Origin: Rotaria socialis
Taxonomy: Eukaryota > Rotifera > Eurotatoria > Philodinida > Philodinidae
NCBI GenBank assembly: GCA_905331475.1
Contig: CAJNYU010001162.1
Coordinates: 1-64,000, forward strand
DNA length: 64,000 nt
Reading direction: 5' to 3'
Of this stretch, positions 1 to 9,994 are shown piece after piece (the first letter of the stretch is position 1; each line of letters starts with the position of its first letter). Position numbers and translations under genes: made by a program. Below the pieces are notes generated by a model, which was not told the DNA's origin, made no database searches, and saw only the letters and a list, made by a program, of their open reading frames with translations.

Positions 1-967
1 TGCTTCCAGTTTCCAGCGCTTTCCTGTGCTTTCCGGCCGTTTCCCGCCGTACGTCCACGACCTGGGTTACTATATGTATAACGTTTAAAAGATGTCGCCA
101 TAGTCTATTGTCGTAATGTTTATAAGTGTTCACATGTACTTCACTCGTATAACTGATGTTCTTTTTTAATTTTTTCTATCTTCTGTTAATTTATCTTCAT
201 CATATGTTTTTCTTATCTTATTGCTGTTACTCTTATTGTTACTGTTATTATGATTTTCTTAAAGTTTCTTTTTTTTTAAACATCACTTTGTCAACCTTAT
301 ATCATAGGGACAATAAATTTACATGTCAAAAATAAACTAAATATAACTAAACGTATCTTTCTTTTATTTGTTTACTTCGTATCTGTCGTTCTAGTTGAGT
401 GCTCTTTGAATATAAGTCAAACTGTTTTATTGTTGTTTCTTTTTGTCAAAATATATTTCTTTACGAGTTGTATAAAAACAACTAAGCTTAAAAAAGGGAC
501 TAGATGACCTTGAATTTTTGCTTATTTAATTTAGTAAACGGCATAAAGATTCATTCATGCAATATACGTTACAGATGTCTTTTACATCAACAAGTATTCA
601 ATGATTTTAACAATTAGTCTTGAAATAATGAAAGTTTTTTTAATTTTATTCAAATCCGACAAGCTGTCTTGATTGATTTGACTATAGTAGAACTCGTGTT
701 TTTCAAATTTTAAACAAGTTATATTATTGCTATTTGTTGTAGTTTTTTTCTTTTTCTAGTCATTGACTCTTTTTGTTATATATTTTTGGCCTTCTACATA
801 CAGCTCACACGCTGCATTTGTATTTTTTCCTTTCACCCATTCTTGATAGGAGGAAAAAGAGCTGTAAGAAAAAACAGCCAGCCGTGTTAGCGCATGAATG
901 TTGTCAGATTTCATTGCGCACGCTCAATAACAGCTAGCATAGAAACCGTAGACTTTTTTCTGGCAAT
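1..967. other. Upstream non-coding region
   Basis: No open frame with coding character is visible. The first 55 bases are GC-richer than the rest and show an imperfect period of about 10 bases built on a TTTCC core, which may be the end of a tandem repeat continuing outside the window. The remainder is AT-rich with T-runs. The last 100 bases probably hold the promoter and 5' UTR of the VASt gene that follows. Confidence 0.5.
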
Positions 968-3225
968 ATGTCTCATACATTGAAGAAACGCGGTAAATCA
1001 CCAGCGAATGTGAGTACTCTTATATTATTGTCAAATTAGAAAATCAAAATATCTCAACCAGTAACAATGATCATTGATATCATTTTAGTTAGTTGTAGCG
1101 GTCGATGATGATTCGGCTGTATTAGGTGAAGTTCTTCATCGTTCTACTAAAACGAGTAAATCATCGAAAAAAGCCAAAAATTCTGATAAACTATTAAAAC
1201 CGAGTCAAATTAATAATCCTGATAGTGATTTCGAACTTGGCACACTAGTATCAGATCAAAATTCATCGGCATATAGAAGTAAATGTTCCTGTGACTCGCA
1301 TTTTGATAAAGTATTTCTCGATTCGAATTATAACATAATTGCTGATAAAATGTTTGATTTAATATTTGGTGCGAATGAATTTGTTCGAACATATCGACAA
1401 GCTCAACGTATTTATGGTGTGTTATACAAAGAAATGATTTTATTTTTATGGCTATAAGATTTACAATACGAATTATATCTTTAGAGGATACAGCAACAGA
1501 ATGGTATACAAGTGCAAAAGATAATTGTGAAGAAAGAATGCTCAATTATAAAGTGCCTTATGAATCTACGTTCGTTGGACGAGGAACAATCACCACACGT
1601 GAAAGACAAGTAAGTAATAAGAATTATTATTAATACAATAGATCTATTAAAATCTGATGAGATCATTATCTTGATTACACTCGGATTTCGGCGACTTAAT
1701 TAATAACTATTTTATTTCAATTTTTTTCCAAAATCATACTATAGTAATAGTGAATCGTTAACGTTCTATAGAATTGGCATGCCTGATCGTTTCGTAACAG
1801 ATCAACTGGTTACTTAAAATTTCATGTTTTTTTTGCTTGTGTGACGCACGTCAACGTACTTTAGAATACTTTTTGAGTAATACTTTAGAATAATAAAAAG
1901 CGTGTCTAAGTACATACAGTTTCATACTGGAAGTTTCTAGCGTTTCTTTCGTCGAGTATTTCATAAATTAAATAGAATTAAATAAAGAAAAATAATTGTG
2001 ATTGATCATCAAAAATATATCATTAAAAATCGATAATCCATTCTGAATTTTGAAGTATAATATATCATTTCATTTAGTCTTCACACTCATTTCTTCTTTG
2101 TAATATGATAGTAATCGTTTGAAGAAAAAAAACGAAATAATATTATTATTGGTTAAATATAAAGAAAATTTCATCAACGTAGTTTCTCTCGATTAGAATT
2201 AGCTTATTTCAAAATATTCTGAATACTATTACCAAATCTGTTGTTTTGACAACAACGGAAACTATGTATTTTCCTCTATGTCAGACAATACTAAAGAAAG
2301 AAGCTGGCTCTTATTATCAAGTTGAAACAGAACTGTTCAATAGTGGTGTTAGATATAGTGATACATTTTCTCTGGTGATGCGTTATTGTATCCTACAAAC
2401 ATCTGGGACAACAACTCATTTACTTATTACTGCTCAAGTTCGTTTTTGTAAACAAGTACTTGGTTTCATAAAACGTTTGCATTATTTACATTTTCTACTT
2501 GACTATTACTCACCGATCTTGTTTCTGTTCTAGAACTTATCGAACGAAATGCTTTCACAGCATCAATAGAAGGTTTCAAAGATATGAGTATGTTAACGAA
2601 ATTGAAATAATTTGATTTTTTAAGAAAATAAATCAATTCTAGATAATCGTCTTAATCTAATTAGCAAATTTAAGAAAGGCAAGTATTTTCAAACTTTCGT
2701 TTTTTGTTGTTGTAGGAATTTGCTTTGTTTATTTGAAGAAAAACGTCTGCTAACTCGGGATGGAGTTACACTACCAGTTCCTGTGGTAAATAATAAACGT
2801 GCTCGTCGTACGAGTCGACATGACACACTCGGTATTAAATCATCAGATCCATTAATAAACAATGCTGATAAAGGCATATTAAGTAAAAATTGAAACTAAA
2901 TATGTCATCATTTTCTTTTTCATTTTTAATATTAGACCATCTTACATTATCAATCATTTCTCACGCTAATCCAATTCTATGCTTTTTGATGTTTATGTAT
3001 GACAATCAAATTTTTCTATATAAAACTAAATGAATTATTGTTTATTTTTAGCGTTGTTTTTCTTGTCATGATACAACTGTATTTATATCTTAAACTTCGC
3101 TATATGGATATTCTTGTTGATAGTTTATCAAATTTAATGAAAATGTAAATTTTTCTTAGCTGAGTATTTATTTTTTTATTGTATTTAATAGGTCTTCTTC
3201 ATCGTCATCGAAACGTCGTGCATAG
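968..3225 (+). CDS. VASt-domain sterol/lipid transfer protein, Aster/GRAMD1-like, without GRAM domain
   Basis: Ten exons join in phase: 968-1009, 1089-1416, 1485-1609, 2285-2474, 2534-2587, 2643-2682, 2716-2882, 2936-2996, 3052-3144 and 3192-3225, giving a predicted 377 aa. Residues about 80-248 read as a VASt (START-like) domain: a CxCxxHFDKVF opening, FDLIFGANEFVRTY, then the ERQ-T-KKEAGSYYQVETE and FSLVMRYCI segments, ending in LIERNAF. A hydrophobic helix at about 328-349 followed by basic residues is a single C-terminal membrane anchor. Animal Aster proteins carry GRAM, VASt and TM and move cholesterol between plasma membrane and ER. Here the region before VASt is only about 80 polar, lysine- and serine-rich residues, too short for a GRAM domain. 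Either GRAM was lost or an unseen exon lies upstream. The family call rests on motif recognition; the function as an ER-anchored lipid carrier is inferred. Confidence 0.75.
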
Positions 3226-3556
3226 GCAACAATTATTTTTGCATAATTTTCTTTGACTATTCGTATATTTTTCGCAATTGACGATTTAGAAATAAAACAG
3301 CTTCTAAAGAGAAAATTTGCCTTACTTGGTAGAAAAAAATCCCTTACGTCATTATTGCTGTTGTTTGTTTTCTTTTCACTATGAGAACGACATATAACGC
3401 TGCATCTTAACTGTAATATATTTGCAACGATGGATCTATCTTTTTCTGAGTCTTATCTTCAATTGAGAATTTTCTAGTTTGAACTTTTGTCGTGTCTACT
3501 CATGTAGCCCATAATCTAAAATAATGGACGTCGTGTAATTATGATGCAACCTATTT

Positions 3557-3876
3557 TATGCATTATATAATACGTTATCTTTAAAATAACGATAAGATTT
3601 TCTAATAATCCATTGTTTTTTAATGAATTATTTGAAATTTCACCATTATCTCTCTGCAATGCATTAAAATTTAAAAAGTGCAATGGAATAAAATGTACTG
3701 AAAGCGTGAAAATTTTTAATTAAATATATTCCATTATAGGTTTAAATTTTAATGCACTATAATGCATTGCAGAGAGATAACGGTGAAATTTCAAATAATT
3801 CATTAAAAAACAATGGATTATTAGAAAATTTTATCATTATTGTTGAGGATAATGCATTATGATTACATTATGCATA
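3557..3876. repeat. Palindromic foldback / MITE-like element
   Basis: The segment at about 3591-3675 reappears inverted at about 3741-3837 with few differences (core CTAATAATCCATTG on the left, CAATGGATTATTAG on the right). More diverged pairing extends outward to about 3557 and 3876. The loop is about 65 bases. No protein is encoded. Such near-symmetrical elements are typical of non-autonomous DNA transposons. No convincing target-site duplication was seen, so the ends are approximate. Confidence 0.6.
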
Positions 3877-4180
3877 TTATATCAACGAAAACAATGTCCT
3901 TTTATTTTACGTTATCGGCTAAATGGGCAATTCTTCTACCGGACTAGATACGTGCAAAAACTTGAGAGCTTATCTAGAATTAAAGGCCATCGCGAATGCA
4001 AATCTAAAATGTTTTGTATAACTCCTTAATGCTGAAAATATTAGAATGAACACAAAAATTAGTAGAATTAAATTCTCAATATATTATTTAATATTCTATT
4101 TTTTATCATTTTTCCATTAATTAATGATGAATTTAAAATATACACTTAATGCATCGTTATGAAATATTTTATTCATATTG

Positions 4181-4181
4181 N
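4181..4181. other. Ambiguous base (N) beside a C-run
   Basis: A single N precedes seven Cs at the left end of an inverted-repeat element. It may mark an assembly gap of unknown length, so the left boundary of the neighbouring element cannot be trusted. Confidence 0.9.
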
Positions 4182-4396
4182 CCCCCCCAACAGAATAGAA
4201 GCCCATGGGTGGTGTCTCTGTTCACAAGCTATAATTTTGTAACAAAGCAGGCCCTGATGCCAGTTGTTGCGTTATTTGATAGAGAAATGTTCATCCTGTC
4301 ATTTTTTATCTGTTTTAGTTCATTTTCCATGAAGTAAACCTTGATTTTCAATGGAGAAATCTAACCCAGAGGGTGGGCTTCCATTCTGTGCAGGGG
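4182..4396. mobile_element. Short TIR element, non-autonomous DNA transposon
   Basis: The left end (C-run, then ACAGAATAGAAGCCCA) is matched in inverted orientation by the right end (TGGGCTTCCATTCTGT, then GCAGGGG). The element is about 215 bp and encodes nothing. Termini starting CCC and the TTTAA just outside the right end recall piggyBac-type elements, but the left flank is masked by the N, so superfamily and target duplication cannot be settled. Confidence 0.55.
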
Positions 4397-5094
4397 TTTA
4401 AGTACGAGTGAATAATAGCATGTAGTTACTGATGTCAGAGAGAAGATCATTTTTTAATTGCGTGTTAGTAGTAATTGAGCAACTGTTAAAAAATAATATT
4501 TATTGACAAGCTATTTTTAACATTCTTCTACTCGAATTTTCCCGATTATGCTAAAATTAAACAGAACTGATTGGTATTCGTCCGTCTAAATATTCATGTG
4601 TAAACATATAAATCAAGAAACAAAAATGACGATTGATAAAAACTAATTGTATCCATCATTTGGATGGAATCAGAGGTATGATTAAAACACAGAAAACTAA
4701 TCTTGACTATAAAACGCCAGTAGAATGAAAAACAGAAAGCATCATAACTCAAGGTTCTATCAATGCATCGATTGTAGACTATCATCTTTCTTGGATCTTA
4801 CATTAATCTCTTTCTACAATATAAATATTCTTTAGCGGAAAAATAAAGCACTAGTGAAAACTAATGGCCTCATGGAATGAGGTCATCCTAAAATTCAAGC
4901 CACAAATCTAGTCTGATTAGAACTATCGTCTTATTTACGCTGGTATGCACTTTGCATATTTTTTCATGGTTCAATACGATCAATCTAAATAGTATTCAGT
5001 ATTTATGTTTACGTTCTTTTTCCAAGAAAACGATAACTCTGAGTAAATTAATTAAATACAGGATTCGAAGTAAGGCCTTCCTAATTTATTAAAC

Positions 5095-7508
5095 ATGATT
5101 AACAATCTCTCTATCAAAATTTTCACGAAGTATCTTTCTAAGCCGATACACTTAAATACAATGAATAAAATAGTGACTTCCTCAAAAGCTAGAAGTATTC
5201 TCGATGAAAATAAAATGATAGTAAAACAAAAACATGATATAATTGTATGTAAATCAAATGCTAAATTATTTCGATATAAATTTCCTTTGGCTTTGCAAAA
5301 GAATTACAGTAGCTAATACGAGCGGGCGCTTTTTTTGTGATTTTCTTCGATTTACCATCAAAACATATTTACGATGATAGTTATATTCGCCTAGTATTAA
5401 AGATTATCATGTTTGCTGGTGCACAGATTGGTTATTATCATTTGTTCTCTTTTTATTGAACATTCTGATTGTAGTCCCTAATTTTTTAGTCACAACGAAA
5501 TTAGTACCTGCTAGTAAACGACAACAAATAGTTAATGAGCAAAATGAAGATAAAACGATACAAGATTTAGTGAATGTGACTGTAATGGTACCACGAACAA
5601 AAGCAGTCATAGATGTTGAATCTCCAGCGGAGAAATTTGAACGAAAAGTTCTTGCACATGAACGAAAAAATGAAAGAGCTCTTGAACAAAAGCAACTTAC
5701 TCAACATATGGAAAATTTAATGGAAAAAGTATTTTAATGAATGCGTCGAAAGTTTTCAGATAAAGTATTCCTTTTAATTTTCCAATCATTTCGACAAGAG
5801 AAACTAGATGGTATTCGAGTTTCATTCGTATACGAAATGCGGTGCGAAGCACGAGCTGAGTACAGGAAAAAATTTAAAATTTAACGGAAAAGGAACAAGC
5901 AGTCTTAAAGTTAATTATACATCGTTTTGAGCTGATTAGTTTCATATTCGCTTGGAATATACGCCGTTTCCTGTCTTCAGCAGTTGTAATAAAAAAACAA
6001 AAAAAAGGTTTCAATGGAGCAGATGATTGAAATTTAAAATACACTCACAGCAGCTATTGTCGAATCTATCACTACAAGAACTTTATCAAGGCTTATGAGC
6101 GTGTTCTTATAGAAAGATTTCGATTGAACATTTAAATATATCTATGATTTATTATGTAGTTTTAGCTGTGAATGAATAGACTAGTGGCTAATATTTTTTC
6201 ATTACGTCATTTTAATCATTTCGAATCTTGAAAACGAAAAGTCCTTTCAACATTGTGTTTTTTGGAACGACATCTGTGAGCGCACTGAATTTCCGATGAA
6301 AGATGGGATAAAAGATATCAACAGTTAGATCTCGATACGTTTACAATGCGTTGGAACGAGTTATTTGTGATTTTCTGGTCTTGAGATCATCATGGCAGAA
6401 AATGACCTGATATGATGTGCACGTATAGTTCCCAAGAAAAAGAAACGAAAAATCGGTGTTGGCTTCTCTACTTTCATTTCTTAGTGGAAATGACTTCGCT
6501 ATTTATGTATAAGAATTTAAAACGAAAATTTTCCATTGAGCAGTTGATCGAAATTTCAAATACGACTTATTAAGTAACCATTAACAAATGCACCACTGTG
6601 AAAACCCCATGTATGTCTAGCGACATGTTTTGCAAGAACGATTTCGATTGAACATTTAATTATCTCCATGATTCAATATCTATTATCAGCTGTGAGCGAA
6701 TATACTAGTTGCTAGCATTTGTTGATGACGTCATTTTAATTATCTCGAATCTTGAAAACGACAAATTCCTTTCATTTGCGTCATTTTGGAACCACATTTG
6801 TGAGTGGACGGAATTTCAGATCGATGATCCGAAAAAAAGATGTAAGAAGTTCGATCTGAATACTTTCGTCTCACGTTTTAACGACATTTCTATGAGTTTC
6901 CGTTCTCGAGATCATTGCGACACAAAATGACGAAAAAGATGCGTACGTCGAGAGAGCAAAAGAAAAAGAAAACACGCGACGGACTACATGAATGCTGCGC
7001 TTCGCACCGCATTAAAAGCTTTTGAAACTAACCGGATATTTCATATTTTTTACTGACTTAATTTGATAGACCCAAACCAAAATGAAGTTAGATTTTCTCT
7101 AAAAACTTTCGACAAATTTCTTTCAAGTTTTTCATTAAACAATATGATATATTCCAAAAAACAAAATAAAGGTTCTTCATGACACACCATTATCGAATAA
7201 CGATGAAGTTAATTTACGTAATAAAATAAAAAATATTGTGACTAAAGTAAATAAACAAACAGATCGAATCGATTCGACATCTCTTCATCCATCTGTTGCA
7301 ACTGAAAGATCATCATCATCATCATTGTCATCTCGAATCAAACCAGATGTAAGTATTTTCGATTTTGATGCACCATTTTTCACGCATATGAGTTGGTTCA
7401 TATATCTAGTCAATTGAACAAACATTGCAAAATAATCCACAACCAAAATCATCGAAAGCAGAAAATCAACGAGCTTTTCTTTTATGGTCGGACAAGAATA
7501 TTCGTTGA
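5095..7508 (+). CDS. Unknown gene, charged coiled-coil-like protein
   Basis: Four exons agree in phase: 5095-5308, 5490-5728, 7172-7348 and 7410-7508, giving a predicted 242 aa. A later in-frame ATG at 5161 could be the real start. Exon 2 is strongly charged (segment ERKVLAHERKNERALEQKQL) and likely helical. Exon 3 continues charged and ends in a serine run. The protein ends LLWSDKNIR. No family is recognised, and there is no signal peptide or membrane segment. The third intron is 1.44 kb, unusually long for this window, because it holds the TIR element at 5836-7013. The first donor is not a strong consensus, so exon 1 is the least certain part. Confidence 0.45.
5836..7013. mobile_element. 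1.18-kb TIR element with internal tandem duplication, inside an intron
   Basis: The ends are 15-base inverted repeats: AATGCGGTGCGAAGC at 5836-5850 and GCTTCGCACCGCATT at 6999-7013. Inside, a block of about 440 bases occurs twice in direct orientation (about 6008-6450 and 6525-6960). Shared landmarks include TTTCGATTGAACATTTAA, GACGTCATTTTAAT-like and TCTCGAATCTTGAAAACG-like strings. The copies are diverged but collinear. No transposase is visible, so this is a non-autonomous DNA element lying within the third intron of the flanking gene. Confidence 0.65.
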
Positions 7509-7964
7509 TTCGTTTGTTTGAAAAAAAAACTTCTATAAATAAATCAAACTATGTGCTTTATTTAAAAGTTAATAAATATTTTCTTGTACGAGTAAATTTT
7601 CGTTTCGAATTGACTAAAAAGGATAACTTGATATAAAACTGCCACATCACGAATTCGCATAGATATTTTTAACTGTATCCAACGTCTATTAGTTATGTAA
7701 TCATTTTTCTTCTGGCCTCTATTTTATTTTTTATGAGCATAATTGTCCATAGTCAGACGAAATCTGACGAATAACGCTATATATTAAAGTTACGCTTGAT
7801 ACTTGAAATTAATCTTTGCAAATCAAAATAATATATAAGTAAATCTGAGTTTCATAATTGCATAAGTTGGAGAGCCCGAAAATGATTCTCGAAAACACTT
7901 GCGCGTCAACATTAGCATCCGTATCTATTTAGGAACTTTTTCCATTTTTAGATACACTCATACC

Positions 7965-8401
7965 TAGAGGTGTCAGCCGAAGGGTTGAACGGCGGCGGCG
8001 GGCAACAATTTTCAATTTTTAAAGATTTCCAGCGGCTCGTTATTTGAATGAGTAATGTGTTCAGCGGCGGCTGCTACAAATTCTTAAATTTTTTTCCACA
8101 GCGGCGACGTCGGTTGATATTTGCAAGTCCTTATGAGACAGCGGCGGCTGAGATAAAAATTCGCTAATGAAAATTAAAAGAAAAATGTTCGATTCGATCG
8201 CATATGTATTGATGTCAGCGGCGGTGGATGGTGCCACCAAAAATTTTTATCTCTTGTAGCGGCGCAACGGCTAAACTTGTTTTTTCGCAGCGGCGGCTCC
8301 CCAAAAATTCTTAAAATTACCAGCAATTTGGTGGCGGCGGCTGCTGATATTATAGAAAACTCGGCTGCTGCGGCGGCTCAGCTGCACGGCTGACACCTCT
8401 A
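7965..8401. mobile_element. GC-rich hAT-like MITE with 8-bp target-site duplication
   Basis: The element begins TAGAGGTGTCAGCCG and ends CGGCTGACACCTCTA, a perfect 15-base terminal inverted repeat. It is flanked by the identical 8-mer CTCATACC at 7957-7964 and 8402-8409. Eight-base duplications and YARNG-type termini are characteristic of the hAT superfamily. The 437-bp interior is packed with GGCGGC/CAGCGGCGGC motifs in an otherwise AT-rich region and encodes no transposase. Confidence 0.85.
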
Positions 8402-9633
8402 CTCATACCTTCTAGACTATTTTAGTACAATCCATTTATGTTTGTGATCATCAGTATCAATATCTTACGAAAGCAGCTTAAATGTTTAGTCTTTATAAAT
8501 ATATCTTTTCCATAATTTGACGCATACGTTTATTCAATTTTTATCGTAAAAAAGGAATAATTATGTCTTTATTACAACTTATCTTCACTGACAGATGAGT
8601 ACTACCTAAACTTAATCAAGATATGCGCACTGTAGCTCATCTTTTTTTATTAAGTAGGACACAAGGAAATAGGAAAACAATAGACTTATTCGACAATCAG
8701 ACCATCAGTTGATTTACTTCAAGTAAAAAGTTTTCATGCAAATGAAGAGATATAAAAAGTCTACTGATAATATTCTTCAGAGCACTTTCATGTTAAAAAA
8801 AAAAAGAATTTCAGATGTATATATGTAAAAATACTCACATTTACATACAAAACAGATCTGTAATTCTTATTTCTTCCAATAAACTCTGACAAATAATGAA
8901 TCTGAAAATAGCAGAGCTACAAAGATCAATTGAACAAGCTTAACACACCGAATCATTGTTCATTAAACTTTATTGTTTACGTATCTGCTAACAGATGTCT
9001 TTTTTTTTATAGCTATGTATCTATATTTGATCTGAGAAAAAAACTAATTCTCACGTTCATTCTGATTGTATTCGATCTTGTGAGTGCACTCTTCAAATGG
9101 ATTATTTGCTTTTAAATCGAAATTATTTGCATCATGTCGATCCAAATGGCCTATGGATGTAATAAAAAGACTGCAAAGTTTTAGCTTATTCATGATACAA
9201 GAATAAAGTTTATTGAACTTAGTTTCCAAGCAGATGTGAAAAATCTACATTAAAATAATTAGATTTAGGCTTGTCTCAATGCAAAATTTTTAAGAAAAAT
9301 TGGAGAATTAGTCTGCCGGATGTTTCTGATGAGATATAAGACATTGATTTTTAATTATTTTGAAGATATAGCTTTTTCTACAGGAGTACGTTAAAATTCA
9401 AAAGTCTTTCTGGTCTGCATAGTTCCGAGTTATATACAAGTAATCAATTGGAAGCCTTGTCTATTTAGATTGATGTTGTATGCTATTAAATAATCATAGA
9501 CATGTCCATGAGAGAAACACTCATTGAGCCATTACGAGCCATTCGACATCATTCACATTTGCATCGTATTTTTAATCAAGCTTCAGTGACACAATCACTC
9601 AATCTCTTATAGAAATTATCGATTATAGCAATA

Positions 9634-9994
9634 CTAACGCGGGAAGATCCCTGGGTGTTTCTCTGGAATTTTAACCAAAAGTAGATGGGTGTGTCAGGTC
9701 AAGTATTGGCATCCCAAATATAAACAAATTAGCGGCTGAGAGCAAACGAATACAAAATTTCAGTGAGCAAACTTTTTTATAACCCTAAGGAGTACCGCAG
9801 AGGAATTTTTTTGATGACAAAGTACTGGTGGTACCCCTCAGGCTTATAAAAAAAACCTTTGTTCACTGAAATTTTGTATTCGTTTGCTCTCAGCCGCTAA
9901 TTTGTTTATATTGGGGATACCAATACTTGCCTGACACACCCATTTACTTTTGGTTAAAATCCCAGAGAAACACCCAGGGATCTTCCCTCGTAAG
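9634..9994. mobile_element. Large palindromic element, possible mariner-type MITE
   Basis: About 150 bases (9637-9786) are repeated in inverted orientation at about 9840-9990, with the end motif GGGAAGATCCCTGGGTGTTT on the left and its complement on the right. The central loop is about 50 bases. A TA dinucleotide sits at each outer edge (9635-9636 and 9991-9992), compatible with a Tc1/mariner-type TA duplication. No transposase is encoded. Confidence 0.65.

Larger units (their letters stand above)
3226..5094. other. Intergenic region with two inverted-repeat elements
   Basis: No gene is recognised. It contains a long palindromic element (about 3557-3876), a single ambiguous base at 4181 and a TIR-bounded insertion immediately after it (4182-4396). 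The rest is AT-rich with no coding character. Confidence 0.5.
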
